Numbered from the stretch's first letter, positions 1 to 8,545 are shown. The stretch: DNA of 32,031 nt from an uncultured Gemella sp. (GCF_900766305.1 NZ_CAAFUZ010000070.1:1-32031); one strand, 5' to 3'. The notes: generated by a model from the letters alone, not told the origin. Numbers and translations are program-made.

Positions 1-117
1 CGTCTGGTGGCGATAGCGAAGAGGACACACCTGTACCCATACCGAACACAGAAGTTAAGCTCTTTAGCGTCGAATGTAGTTGGGCTTACGCCCTGTGAGA
101 CTAGAACGTTGCCAGGC
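1..117 (+). rRNA. rrf: 5S ribosomal RNA
   Basis: The sequence matches the bacterial 5S pattern. It opens with CTGGTGGCGATAGCGAAGAG, has the central CCATACCGAACACAGAAGTT block, and closes with AACGTTGCCAGGC, which pairs with the 5' end. The 5' boundary lies at or within a base or two of the window edge, so the gene is complete or almost so. It is probably the last gene of an rRNA operon whose 16S and 23S genes lie to the left; that is inferred. A terminator follows directly. Confidence 0.95.
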
Positions 118-124
118 AACAGTG

Positions 125-155
125 AGGACCTTCTTTTTGGAAGGTTCTTTTTTTA
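125..155 (+). terminator. Rho-independent terminator after 5S rRNA
   Basis: The arms AGGACCTTC and GAAGGTTCT (one G-U pair) enclose a short T-rich loop and run into seven or more T residues. It sits 8 bases after the 5S gene, as expected for the end of an rRNA operon. Confidence 0.85.
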
Positions 156-196
156 TTTATAATAAATTGACTAAAAAAGAAAAAAGGAAAAACTCC

Positions 197-226
197 GCCA
201 TGAGAATAAAACCCATGGCTTTTTTA
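197..226 (+). terminator. Second terminator-like hairpin downstream of 5S
   Basis: A perfect 6-bp stem, GCCATG/CATGGC, with an 11-base loop is followed by six T residues. It may be a back-up terminator for the rRNA operon. No gene was seen between it and the first terminator. Confidence 0.5.
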
Positions 227-300
227 TATGAATTTTTAATTAATATTTATTTAAGCAATTAATAAAGTTTTTAAAATTGATAATTTTACAAAATAAATTA

Positions 301-335
301 TTAGACTACCCAACTTAAATTGTAGGGTAGTCTAA
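301..335. terminator. Bidirectional terminator between rRNA and mutarotase gene
   Basis: A perfect 11-bp inverted repeat (TTAGACTACCC and GGGTAGTCTAA, 13-base loop) lies 7 bases beyond the stop codon of the minus-strand mutarotase gene. Both flanks are A/T rich, so it could end transcripts from either side of this convergent junction. Confidence 0.7.
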
Positions 336-342
336 ATTATTA

Positions 343-1377
343 TTATTTTTTAGTTCTGTGGATATATGGTTTTCTTTCTGCTGGTTTAATCTCACCCATG
401 ATAGAATAAATGTTTTTATCTGTAGCTAATAAAGCATGTCCACAAGGAGCTTCAAAAGGAATTTCTCCTAATTGGTACCAGCGGTTTTCTTTTAAATTGT
501 AGACTAATTCTTTTTTATTCCATTTATAGTCACTTACAGGACGTCTGAAGTATGCATCACGGTATTTTGCGTGATCTTCACCTTGTAATGTTGTTAAGTT
601 AAATACTGCATCTTTCCAAACATCTTTATTGAAGCCACCGATTACTAGAAGTTCATGTTCGTTTAAAGGAGCCCAGTCAGCACCTAGTAGAGATACTTCT
701 TCATTATCGATAACAACATTAGCAAGTTGAGTCCATTCTTTTTTTTCTAAGTTAAGTTTAAAGCCATCGTTATAAGTTTCACTAGCACCTCCACCATATA
801 CATAAAGTTCATTATTATATATATAGCTTACAGCTTGATTACGTAATTTCCCAGGAAATTCTGAGAATACTTCAAATTTCTTAGTTGCTAAATCATATGA
901 ATATAGTTCATTGTTATTTGATCCGTTAATAGATCCGATACCGAAGTATAGTTTATTGTCGTGAACTTTTGCGATAACATTTTCTACAGTAAGTGGAAGA
1001 GTGTCGACTACTTCAACTTTTAATTTGTTATCAACAACAGTGAATGCTAATAATTCTGAAGATGTTTCAGTTTTATTCGCGATGTAGTATAGTGTATCTT
1101 TATGTACTGTACTTGGACCATATGCTAGAGGGTAATCAAATTGAATTTGATCTAATAATGTTACTCCATCAGATGTTTCTTCATATAGATATACATCTTT
1201 ATGATTTACTTTAACTCCACCATCTACAGGAAGACCACCTGGGAAGTTAGCACCTCCACCGAAGATTAGTTTATTACCTAATACTCCTTTAACTAATCCT
1301 GCTGTACCTATATTATTTTCGTAGCCTTTTTGAGCCGCTACAGTAGCTATATTTGTCCATTTTAGTTGTGTACTCAT
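343..1377 (-). CDS. Kelch-repeat NanM-like sialic acid mutarotase (cyclically permuted mutarotase family)
   Basis: A 344-residue beta-propeller protein. Kelch-type motifs recur along its length, for example GNKLIFGGGANFPGG near residue 33, NELYVYGGGASETYNDGF near 190 and LLVIGGFNKDVW near 243. The family interconverts alpha and beta N-acetylneuraminate. No secretion signal is visible, so a cytoplasmic role is likely, unlike periplasmic E. coli NanM. It follows nagB on the same strand after 119 bases, and that amino-sugar context supports the assignment. The start is set by GGGAGGT about 11 bases upstream. The intervening gap holds a hairpin, a TATAAT and a cre-like box, so it may also have its own promoter. 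The substrate is inferred; another sugar epimer is possible. Confidence 0.78.
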   Translation of the reverse strand: MSTQLKWTNIATVAAQKGYENNIGTAGLVKGVLGNKLIFGGGANFPGGLPVDGGVKVNHKDVYLYEETSDGVTLLDQIQFDYPLAYGPSTVHKDTLYYIANKTETSSELLAFTVVDNKLKVEVVDTLPLTVENVIAKVHDNKLYFGIGSINGSNNNELYSYDLATKKFEVFSEFPGKLRNQAVSYIYNNELYVYGGGASETYNDGFKLNLEKKEWTQLANVVIDNEEVSLLGADWAPLNEHELLVIGGFNKDVWKDAVFNLTTLQGEDHAKYRDAYFRRPVSDYKWNKKELVYNLKENRWYQLGEIPFEAPCGHALLATDKNIYSIMGEIKPAERKPYIHRTKK

Positions 1378-1408
1378 ATATTTTTAGTACCTCCCTATTA
1401 TTTTAAAA

Positions 1409-1422
1409 ATCAAACGCTTACA
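1409..1422 (-). promoter_or_regulatory. Candidate CcpA (cre) site upstream of mutarotase gene
   Basis: The minus strand reads TGTAAGCGTTTGAT, close to the cre consensus TGNAARCGNWWNCA but with the last two positions wrong. It lies between a TATAAT (1434-1439, minus strand) and the start codon, where CcpA could act as a roadblock. This would fit catabolite repression of amino-sugar use. It is a pattern match only. Confidence 0.4.
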
Positions 1423-1439
1423 TTAATGTGTTTATTATA

Positions 1440-1488
1440 GTGGGAGGGTTCGACTGGAGATGATGATTTAGTCGAGGGCCACTCCCAC
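1440..1488. other. Imperfect hairpin between nagB and mutarotase gene
   Basis: GTGGGAG (1440-1446) pairs with CTCCCAC (1482-1488), and TCGACT (1450-1455) pairs with AGTCGA (1470-1475), leaving a small internal loop. It begins 8 bases after the nagB stop. On the minus strand no T-run follows, so it is a weak terminator candidate; it may instead be an mRNA processing or stability element. Confidence 0.5.
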
Positions 1489-1496
1489 AAATTTTG

Positions 1497-2216
1497 TTAT
1501 TTAAAGTCTGCTTCTTTGTCTACTATTACATATACACTTGGGTGATTTTTTAGAATAGTACATGGAATATTTTCTGTTATTTCATCACCTTCTACTAAAC
1601 TTTTAATAGCTTGTTGTTTAGCCTTACCAAAAGCTAATAAGATTATGTGTTTAGCCTTCATAATATCGTTTATTCCCATTGTAACAGCCTGTTTTGGTAC
1701 TAGATTAATATCATTATTAAAGAATCTAGAATTTGCTTCTATTGTTTCTTGTTTTAAATCAACAATATGCACCCCAGTGTCAAAAGATGTACCTGGTTCG
1801 TTAAATCCGATATGACCATTTGAGCCGACACCTAGTAGTTGAACGTCTATATTAGCATTATTAAGCGCTTCTTGATAAGATTTAAGAGCACTTTCTAAAT
1901 CTTCAGCACTTGCATCAGGAACATGCGTATTTTCTTTTTCTATATCGATATGATCGAATAAGTTTGTTTCCATGAATTTATGGTAACTTTCTGGGTGATC
2001 ATAGCTGATACCTACGTATTCATCTAAATTGTACGATTTTACATTTTTATAGCTAAAATTACCTGCTTTGTGGTCTGCGATCATTTCTGCGTATAAACCT
2101 GTAGGTGATCCACCAGTAGCAAGTCCTAGTGTTGAATTTTCATCAATTAAACTTCTTAAAATTTTGTACGCTTCTTTTGAAGCCTCTTGTTTAGAATCAA
2201 AAACTAAATATTTCAT
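1497..2216 (-). CDS. nagB: Glucosamine-6-phosphate deaminase
   Basis: 239 residues, normal for the short Gram-positive NagB type. It converts glucosamine-6-phosphate to fructose-6-phosphate and ammonia in the cytoplasm. Recognisable blocks are the phosphate-binding GGSPTGLYAEM (about residues 35-45), the catalytic LDEYVG (about 63-68) and GSNGHIGFNEPG (about 131-142), all intact. It starts 18 bases after the nagA stop, with AAGGGGT as ribosome site, so nagA and nagB form one operon. It provides the last step for GlcNAc and sialic acid breakdown. Confidence 0.96.
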   Translation of the reverse strand: MKYLVFDSKQEASKEAYKILRSLIDENSTLGLATGGSPTGLYAEMIADHKAGNFSYKNVKSYNLDEYVGISYDHPESYHKFMETNLFDHIDIEKENTHVPDASAEDLESALKSYQEALNNANIDVQLLGVGSNGHIGFNEPGTSFDTGVHIVDLKQETIEANSRFFNNDINLVPKQAVTMGINDIMKAKHIILLAFGKAKQQAIKSLVEGDEITENIPCTILKNHPSVYVIVDKEADFK

Positions 2217-2234
2217 AGAATTACCCCTTACTTT

Positions 2235-3383
2235 TTAATTTTCTTTTTTATAAACTTCTTCTCCACGTGCGAATGTTGTTAGTACTTCGTATGTAGGGCT
2301 AATAACAACAAGGTCAGCATCATAGCCAACTTTGATTTTACCTTTACGATCGGCAAAGCCTAACATCTCCGCAGGATTTTTAGTACATGAGTTAATCGCT
2401 GCATCTACAGGAACTAAAGCATCCTCAATTAAAACGCGTAGTCCATCGATAACTCTAAGTGTAGAACCTGCTAAACGGCCGTCATCGCGGTGAGCACTAC
2501 CATCCTCATATATTTCCATATTTTCTCCACCAAAGATGTAAGAACCACGTCCACAACCTTTAGCACATAGTGAGTCGGTAATCATAATTCCGTGATCGCG
2601 ACCTTTAGCTGTGAAGTATGTGTTCAACGCATCTGTAGTAGAGTGAATACCGTCGCAGATAATTTCTCCGTAAGCATCTCGTGCACGTAACGCGAAGCCT
2701 ACTTGACCTCCGTCACGGTGATGGAAACCAACCATTCCATTATAAACGTGAGTTTGCGAAGTTGCACCGTTAGCGAATGCTAGGTAACTTTCTTTATAGT
2801 TACAAGCAGAGTGTCCTAGACTTACGCGAATTCCTTGGCTTACAAGGTATTTAGTAAGTTTGTAGTCGATGTCTTTTTCACAAGCTATAGTAATAAGTCT
2901 AATTAGATTTTTACTAGCTGCTTGGAATTTTTTAAATTGTTCAACGCTTGGTGTTTGGATACAACTTAAAGGTTGAGCACCACGTTTTTCTACATCAAGA
3001 TAAGGACCTTCGAAGTGAATACCTAAAATTTCGGCACCTTCGTAACCTTCTTCATATACTTTTGCTACATTAGCAACAGCTTTTAGAAGAACTTCTTCAG
3101 TTTGTGTAATTGTTGTTGGTAAAAATGATGTTACTCCCTCAGAAACGATATTTTTAGTCCAGTTACGAAGCCCCTCTTCGTTAACATCATTAGTATCATA
3201 ACCATAAGCTCCATGAGTATGAACATCTATAAAACCAGGTAAAATACGATTAGATCCGAAATCATAATCTACTTTATCGAATGCATCATAGTCATAAACA
3301 GCAGTAATTTTTTTATCTTCTACTTCTACAATAAGAGGAAGAAATTGTCCGCTTGACCAAACTTTTTTACTTTTTATTAGCAT
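2235..3383 (-). CDS. nagA: N-acetylglucosamine-6-phosphate deacetylase
   Basis: 382 residues, the normal length. An amidohydrolase-fold metalloenzyme that removes acetate from GlcNAc-6-phosphate in the cytoplasm. Metal and substrate motifs are present in order: DVHTHG (about residue 53), HFEGPYL (about 123), LGHSACNY (about 189), THVYNGM (about 211), CDGIHS (about 243) and the catalytic aspartate in MITDSL (about 267). The start codon is preceded by AAGGGGTG. It leads the nagA-nagB operon and lies divergent to kup across 508 bases. An operator-like inverted repeat overlaps its predicted -10 box. Confidence 0.96.
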   Translation of the reverse strand: MLIKSKKVWSSGQFLPLIVEVEDKKITAVYDYDAFDKVDYDFGSNRILPGFIDVHTHGAYGYDTNDVNEEGLRNWTKNIVSEGVTSFLPTTITQTEEVLLKAVANVAKVYEEGYEGAEILGIHFEGPYLDVEKRGAQPLSCIQTPSVEQFKKFQAASKNLIRLITIACEKDIDYKLTKYLVSQGIRVSLGHSACNYKESYLAFANGATSQTHVYNGMVGFHHRDGGQVGFALRARDAYGEIICDGIHSTTDALNTYFTAKGRDHGIMITDSLCAKGCGRGSYIFGGENMEIYEDGSAHRDDGRLAGSTLRVIDGLRVLIEDALVPVDAAINSCTKNPAEMLGFADRKGKIKVGYDADLVVISPTYEVLTTFARGEEVYKKEN

Positions 3384-3427
3384 AATAGCACCCCTTTTTT
3401 AAAAAATATTCTATCTTTAAATTTAAT

Positions 3428-3459
3428 GTGTTAAATTTCCTTTAAGTTAATTTTAACAC
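3428..3459. promoter_or_regulatory. Inverted repeat (operator candidate) at nagA promoter
   Basis: GTGTTAAA (3428-3435) and TTTAACAC (3452-3459) are perfect 8-base arms, 16 bases apart. They overlap the predicted nagA -10 box and start region, the classic place for a repressor site. The cognate regulator is unknown. Confidence 0.45.
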
Positions 3460-3479
3460 TTTTTAAATAGGTTTGTAAA
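3450..3479 (-). promoter_or_regulatory. Predicted nagA promoter
   Basis: On the minus strand, TTTACA (3474-3479) is followed after 18 bases by TAAAAT (3450-3455). An upstream TG gives an extended -10 (TGTTAAAAT). The distance to the nagA start leaves a leader of about 60 bases. Confidence 0.5.
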
Positions 3480-3791
3480 GTAGAAAAGTAAAAGTTTTCA
3501 AAATTAATTTAAAGGTGTTTTTAGTAGTTTTTATAAAAAGAAAAATTAATAGTTTTTTAATGGGGAAATTTAAGGTGTTATATTAATGTAGGAGAGCTAA
3601 TAATGTAAAATACAAATTTTTTAATCGTAATATTTTTTTTAGAAAATAATGTCTTAAAAGCACAAAAATTATGTAAACTCATAATAAATTAGAAAATATT
3701 TCTAGAATAATTATTTTCTAAATATTAATTTTATTGATTTTATAGAGAAAAATCTCTTTTATGTAATGATAAAAAAACAATATACTTACTA

Positions 3792-3819
3792 TTGACTTTA
3801 ACTATAAGAGGAATATAAT
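3792..3819 (+). promoter_or_regulatory. Predicted kup promoter
   Basis: TTGACT (3792-3797) and a perfect TATAAT (3814-3819) are separated by 16 bases. Transcription would start near 3826, giving a leader of about 65 bases that contains the inverted repeat at 3831-3861. Confidence 0.6.
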
Positions 3820-3830
3820 TATATTTATAA

Positions 3831-3861
3831 TAAAATTACTAATTTTATGGAAGTAATTTTA
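3831..3861 (+). promoter_or_regulatory. Inverted repeat in kup 5' leader
   Basis: TAAAATTACT and AGTAATTTTA are perfect 10-base arms around an 11-base loop, about 30 bases before the kup start codon. It could be an mRNA hairpin or a protein-binding site. It lacks the size and conserved bases of the c-di-AMP riboswitch. Confidence 0.45.
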
Positions 3862-3891
3862 TGTTAACTTATTATATAAGAGGTTGAATAT

Positions 3892-5832
3892 ATGGATAAA
3901 TCAAGATTAACTTTTCTTGGTGTAATAATAACAATAGGAATAATATTCGGTGATATAGGAACTTCGGTTCTCTATGTTATGAAATCATTTGTCAATAATA
4001 CTGATGCGATGATGAATGAAAACTTAGTTCTAGGTTTTGTTAGTTTAATATTTTGGGTAATGACCTTACAGACTACGACGAAATATGTAATGATAGCACT
4101 TAAGGCAGATAACAAGGGTGAAGGTGGGGTATTCTCACTTTTTGCTTTAATAAAAAATAGAACAAGACGTAGTGTAGCGCTGTTAGCAATGGTAGGTGGA
4201 GCAACACTTCTTGCGGATGGGATAATAACACCTGCAATTACGGTGACCTCTGCGGTTGAAGGATTGCATGATATTATACCTTCTATAAATACTAATGATG
4301 TAATCGTCTTAGTGCTTATTATCTTTGTGTTTATTTTTTCATTTCAGCGCTTTGGAACGAAAAAAATAGGTTCGCTATTTGGCCCTATAATGAGTTTATG
4401 GTTTTTATCACTATTATTTTGGGGAGTGAAATCTATTAGCACTAGACCTGAAATATTAAAAGCTGTAAATCCTAAATATGCATTACAGTTGTTAATTAGT
4501 TATCCTGGTGTTTTTGTCTTATTAGGAGCGGTATTTTTATGTGTATCAGGAGCCGAGGATTTATATGTAGATTTAGGTCACTGCGGTAGAAAAAATGTCA
4601 GAATGGCGTGGTTTTCTGTAAAGGTATGCTTACTTGCGAACTATTTTGGTCAGGCGGCATATCTGTTATCAACAAATTATAGCGCGACAAAAAATCCGTT
4701 CTTTGCGATAGTGCCGGATAGTTTTATAGTATTTCAGGTAGTACTTGCGACACTTGCTGCGGTAATAGCAAGCCAAAGTTTAATCACAGGATCATTTACG
4801 CTAATATCAGAGGCGATAAAATTAAATCTCTTCCCGAAATTAATGATAAAGTATCCTACAGAGTTAAAAGGTCAAGTTTATGTATCTGCGGTTAATATAA
4901 TATTATTTATCTGCAGTAGTTGTGTAGTATTATTCTTCAGAACAAGTAGCAATATGGAAGCTGCGTATGGATTAAGCATTAGTGTAACGATGTTTGTAAC
5001 GACGTTGCTATTAAGTATATATTTATACAAAGTGAAAAACAGAAAAACTTTTGCGCTAATTTTCTTATTATTCTTCGGAATAGAGGAACTGTTTTTCTTA
5101 TATGCAAATAGTTTGAAATTTGTAAATGGTGGATATATAACTGTGATTATTGCCTTATTAATATTCACAATAATGTTTATTTGGCATAAAGGAACAGAAA
5201 TTAAAGAGCGTGAGAGTCAGTATTTAACTGTCAAAAATTATACGAAACAACTGTTGAAATTAAGTATGGATAAAAGTATACTAAAATATGCGACAAACTT
5301 AGTATATTTAACGGGAGCAAAGCAAGAAGAAGATGTAGATTACGCAGTATTATATTCGATTTTGAATAAACAACCTAAAAGGGCTAATGTCTACTTCTTC
5401 GTCCATATAAATGTACTAGACGAACCTTATAGAAGAGAGTATAAGGTTACTAAATTTAGTGATAAAAAAATATTCAAAATTACCTTTAATCTAGGATTTA
5501 GAGAAAATCAAAGGGTTAATATGTTTATGCGTCAAGTAATAGGTGATTTATTAGAAGATAACGAGTTAGAATTGCAACCAACTAAGTACAATTTAAGAGG
5601 AAAAGCTGAAACAGTAGGAGACTTCAGATTCGTATTAATTGAGGAAGTATTGGGTAACAGCAATGGCTTATCTTCATTTGATAATTTCATTATGGGATTA
5701 AGGTTGAAACTGAAAAAAATTACGGTGACGCCGGAAAAATGGTTTGGTCTAGATACAAGTGTAATTACTAAAGAAGCGGTGCCTTTAAATGTTGTCCAAA
5801 CTACAGTAAAAAGATTAACAAGAATAAAATAA
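3892..5832 (+). CDS. kup: KUP/HAK/KT family potassium uptake protein
   Basis: 646 residues, close to the usual 620-680 for the family. It brings K+ into the cell, probably with protons. The N-terminus carries the family signature GIIFGDIGTSVLY (residues about 17-29). About twelve hydrophobic membrane segments fill residues 10-440, including FLCVSGAEDLYVDLGH near 220, a conserved KUP block. A hydrophilic cytoplasmic C-terminal domain follows from about residue 445. The start is supported by AGAGG upstream. It is transcribed alone, with its own promoter and a terminator directly after the stop. Confidence 0.95.
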   Translation: MDKSRLTFLGVIITIGIIFGDIGTSVLYVMKSFVNNTDAMMNENLVLGFVSLIFWVMTLQTTTKYVMIALKADNKGEGGVFSLFALIKNRTRRSVALLAMVGGATLLADGIITPAITVTSAVEGLHDIIPSINTNDVIVLVLIIFVFIFSFQRFGTKKIGSLFGPIMSLWFLSLLFWGVKSISTRPEILKAVNPKYALQLLISYPGVFVLLGAVFLCVSGAEDLYVDLGHCGRKNVRMAWFSVKVCLLANYFGQAAYLLSTNYSATKNPFFAIVPDSFIVFQVVLATLAAVIASQSLITGSFTLISEAIKLNLFPKLMIKYPTELKGQVYVSAVNIILFICSSCVVLFFRTSSNMEAAYGLSISVTMFVTTLLLSIYLYKVKNRKTFALIFLLFFGIEELFFLYANSLKFVNGGYITVIIALLIFTIMFIWHKGTEIKERESQYLTVKNYTKQLLKLSMDKSILKYATNLVYLTGAKQEEDVDYAVLYSILNKQPKRANVYFFVHINVLDEPYRREYKVTKFSDKKIFKITFNLGFRENQRVNMFMRQVIGDLLEDNELELQPTKYNLRGKAETVGDFRFVLIEEVLGNSNGLSSFDNFIMGLRLKLKKITVTPEKWFGLDTSVITKEAVPLNVVQTTVKRLTRIK

Positions 5833-5839
5833 TAGACAC

Positions 5840-5901
5840 TCAGACTCAGAAAAAGTAGTTGTAAAATAGATTTATAACACTTATTTTGAGTCTGATTTTT
5901 T
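5840..5901 (+). terminator. Terminator of kup
   Basis: Perfect 9-base arms TCAGACTCA (5840-5848) and TGAGTCTGA (5887-5895) are followed by six T residues. The loop is long (38 bases), with further weak pairing inside. Confidence 0.75.
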
Positions 5902-6056
5902 ACTGTTTTTGGGAATTAGAGATATATTAAGGTTGTAATATATATTAATAAAAAAATCTTGTTTACATAATTGGAAAACGTTTGTTTTTGAGAAAATCAA
6001 CGCTTTTAAATAAGGAAATAAGTAGGTTTGTTATAATATTTGTGTTATATGTTAAA

Positions 6057-6085
6057 TTGACAATTATTTTCTTTGGGTGTATACT
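6057..6085 (+). promoter_or_regulatory. Strong predicted promoter of the Mub-like surface protein gene
   Basis: Consensus TTGACA (6057-6062), a 17-base spacer and TATACT (6080-6085). The start codon lies about 45 bases downstream of the expected transcription start. This is the best consensus promoter seen in the window. Confidence 0.75.
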
Positions 6086-6136
6086 AAGAATATAGAAATA
6101 ATTACATGTTAGATGTAATTTTTAGGAGGAAATATA

Positions 6137-8545
6137 ATGAAGAACAATAATAAATTTTCAATTAGAAAATATAGTATAGGGGTAGTATCAGTTATAATAG
6201 GATTGTTTATTTTAGCTGGTGCTAATGCGGGTGATAGGGTATATGCTGCAAGTAACGAAGGTGTACCGGTATCGACAGTAAATGCTGGGTTACCACCGAT
6301 ATCAGAAATTCCTGAAGGGGGAAATCCAGACGGTGTCGATAAAATAGTAGATAGTAATAATAATGTAGTTGATAAAGCAGATCTTTCAAAAGTACCTGCA
6401 CCAGTAACTCCAGGGTACTTTGCATTAGAGAAAGAGGCTCCAAAAGCCGCTGCGACACCAGATGAAGTAGAAAAAGAAGTTGATATAGATTTAGTAGAAT
6501 TAGGTGAAATAAAATACCGTGATGTAAAAACTAAAGAAATAGTTGCGGAAAAATTATATGATAATGATCAAAAGGATGCTACTAGAGCTGGTATAACAAC
6601 TTTACCTGATTTACCAAAAGGTTATAGATTTGTAAATAAAGGGTTAGATAGAGTAGAAACTAGAGAAGTAGTAGTTCATAAGTTTATGGAAGAACCTTAC
6701 GTATCAGAAGAAGTAGGTGTGAAAGTTAAACTTCAAGAAGTTAATGGAAAACTAGCTGTTGATCCTAATATAAATATAGAAGCTGATAAGTTTGCTCCGG
6801 GTCATAATCTTGTTTTTGATGTAGAGAAGTATATAAATGGTGTAGAAAAAGCAACAAAACAAGTAGTGGAATTTGTTGGAGCGGAAGGTAAAGCACCAAA
6901 AACAAACGTTCAAGATGATTACAAATTCTTAGGGGAATATAATGATGAAACAAAAGAAACTACATGGAAAGAAAAAACACATACATACAGTAGTGTAGAT
7001 GTTCCAGTGGTGGAAAAATATTTTGCAGATAAAAAACAAGCGGGTGGAAAAGAAGTTACACCGGAAAAACCAGAAGTAACAGATACGGTAACGTATAAAG
7101 AGCTAGGGAAAATATTACCGGTAGATGAGAAAGGTAATCCAATAACTGGTGCGAAAACACCACAGTATCTAAATGATTTAACAGATCCAACAAAAGCATT
7201 GGAAACACCAGTGCCAGAGTTAGAAGGATATGAACCAACAGTAAAAAGCGTGATGCCAAAAGATCCTGGAGTAGACACAAAAGTAGTATATAAAGAAAAA
7301 ATTACTGATGTAGAAAAAGGAACAAAACAAGTTGTGGAATTTGTTGGAGCAGAAGGAAAAGCACCGAAAACAAACGTTCAAGATGATTATAAATTTAAAG
7401 GTAAATACCATGTCGTAACAAAAGAAACAGTTTGGAATAAAAAATCTCATACTTACAATAGTGTAGATGTTCCAGTAGTAGAGAAATATTTCGCAGATAA
7501 AAAACAAGCAGGTGGACAAAAAGTTACACCAGAAAAACCAGAAGTAACAGATACGGTAACGTATAAACATTTAGGAAAAATAGTACCGGTAGATGAAAAA
7601 GGAAATCCAATAGAGAAAGCTCCGACACCTGATTATCTAAACGACCTAACAGATCCAACAAAAGCATTGGAAACACCAGTACCAGAGTTAGAAGGGTATG
7701 TACCGACAGTAAAAAGCGTATTACCGAAAGATCCTGGAGTTGATACAAAAGTAGTATATAAAGAAAAAATTACTGATGTAGAAAAAGGAACAAAACAAGT
7801 CGTAGAATTTGTTGGAGTTGAAGGAAAAGCGCCGGAAACAAATGTTCAAGATGATTATAAATTTAAAGGTAAATATCATGTCGCAACAAAAGAAACAGTT
7901 TGGAATGAAAAAACACATGCATATAGTAGTGTGAATGTGCCTGTAGTTAAAGGATATTTCGCAGATAAAAAACAAGCAGGTGGAAAAGAGGTTACTATAG
8001 AGAAACCAGAGGTAACAGATACGGTAACGTATAAACACTTAGGAAAAATAGTACCGGTAGATGAAAAAGGAAATCCGATAGAAAAAGTAGAGACACCACA
8101 GTATTTAAATGATTTAGCAGATCCAACAAAAGTATTGGAAACACCAGTACCAGAGGTAAAAGGGTATGTACCAACAGTAAAAAGCGTATTACCGAAAGAT
8201 CCTGGAGTAGATACAAAAGTAGTGTATAAAAAAGTAGAAAAACCAAAAGTTCCACAGAAACCTAAAGAACAACCAAAAACTCCAGAAAAACCAAAAACAC
8301 CAGAAGTACCGAAAGTACCGGAAAAACCAAAAACACCAGAAGTACCAAAAGTACCACAAACAAAAGTACCAGAAAAACCGGCAACACCAGAGGTTCCAAA
8401 ATTAGAAGAGAAACCAACACCTGAAGTTCATAAAAAAGAGAATGTTAAATTACCGAATACAGGTGAAAAAGAAGCTGAAACGGCAGCACTTGGAATGCTT
8501 ATGTTACTATTAGCAGGTGTTTTAAAAACTAAGAAAAATAAATAG
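6137..8545 (+). CDS. YSIRK-signal LPXTG surface protein with three Mub-like repeats (putative mucin-binding adhesin)
   Basis: 802 residues. The N-terminus has an FSIRKYSIG signal motif (about residues 8-16) and a hydrophobic export segment. Residues 30-235 form a distinct N-terminal region. Three tandem repeats of exactly 156 residues follow (236-391, 392-547, 548-703), then a Pro/Lys-rich wall-spanning stretch built on KPKTPEVPKVP units (about 704-770). It ends with LPNTG (772-776), a hydrophobic segment and a KTKKNK tail. Repeats resemble the Mub/MucBP type (a T-x-T-V-Y-like strand pattern and a PVVxxYFADKK block), which suggests binding to mucin or other host glycoprotein; this is inferred from pattern. 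Sortase would attach it to the wall. GGAGG precedes the start, and the gene has its own strong promoter. Confidence 0.88.
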   Translation: MKNNNKFSIRKYSIGVVSVIIGLFILAGANAGDRVYAASNEGVPVSTVNAGLPPISEIPEGGNPDGVDKIVDSNNNVVDKADLSKVPAPVTPGYFALEKEAPKAAATPDEVEKEVDIDLVELGEIKYRDVKTKEIVAEKLYDNDQKDATRAGITTLPDLPKGYRFVNKGLDRVETREVVVHKFMEEPYVSEEVGVKVKLQEVNGKLAVDPNINIEADKFAPGHNLVFDVEKYINGVEKATKQVVEFVGAEGKAPKTNVQDDYKFLGEYNDETKETTWKEKTHTYSSVDVPVVEKYFADKKQAGGKEVTPEKPEVTDTVTYKELGKILPVDEKGNPITGAKTPQYLNDLTDPTKALETPVPELEGYEPTVKSVMPKDPGVDTKVVYKEKITDVEKGTKQVVEFVGAEGKAPKTNVQDDYKFKGKYHVVTKETVWNKKSHTYNSVDVPVVEKYFADKKQAGGQKVTPEKPEVTDTVTYKHLGKIVPVDEKGNPIEKAPTPDYLNDLTDPTKALETPVPELEGYVPTVKSVLPKDPGVDTKVVYKEKITDVEKGTKQVVEFVGVEGKAPETNVQDDYKFKGKYHVATKETVWNEKTHAYSSVNVPVVKGYFADKKQAGGKEVTIEKPEVTDTVTYKHLGKIVPVDEKGNPIEKVETPQYLNDLADPTKVLETPVPEVKGYVPTVKSVLPKDPGVDTKVVYKKVEKPKVPQKPKEQPKTPEKPKTPEVPKVPEKPKTPEVPKVPQTKVPEKPATPEVPKLEEKPTPEVHKKENVKLPNTGEKEAETAALGMLMLLLAGVLKTKKNK
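6842..8245 (+). repeat. Three tandem 468-bp repeats (156 codons each)
   Basis: Units begin at 6842, 7310 and 7778, each at a GTA-GAA-AAA codon run, and are the same length to the base. Long stretches are identical in DNA between copies; differences concentrate in the second half of each unit. The exact length and high identity indicate recent duplication or ongoing recombination, so copy number may vary between strains. Confidence 0.9.

Larger units (their letters stand above)
3384..3891. other. Divergent intergenic region nagA / kup
   Basis: 508 very A/T-rich bases. It holds the nagA promoter and inverted repeat at the left, and the kup promoter and a leader inverted repeat at the right, listed separately. 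Between about 3480 and 3790 no open reading frame, RNA gene or strong secondary structure was recognised. Confidence 0.6.

Noticed and set aside
80..262. 60-codon frame overlapping the 5S rRNA end
   Set aside because: It starts inside the 5S gene and runs through two terminators; no ribosome site.
3820..3891. c-di-AMP (ydaO) riboswitch before kup
   Set aside because: The leader is only about 65 bases and lacks the conserved core of that riboswitch.
6919..8255. Several antisense frames of 70-120 codons opposite the Mub-like repeats
   Set aside because: They recur at the 468-bp repeat spacing and simply mirror the biased codons of the sense gene; they have no ribosome sites or domain signals.
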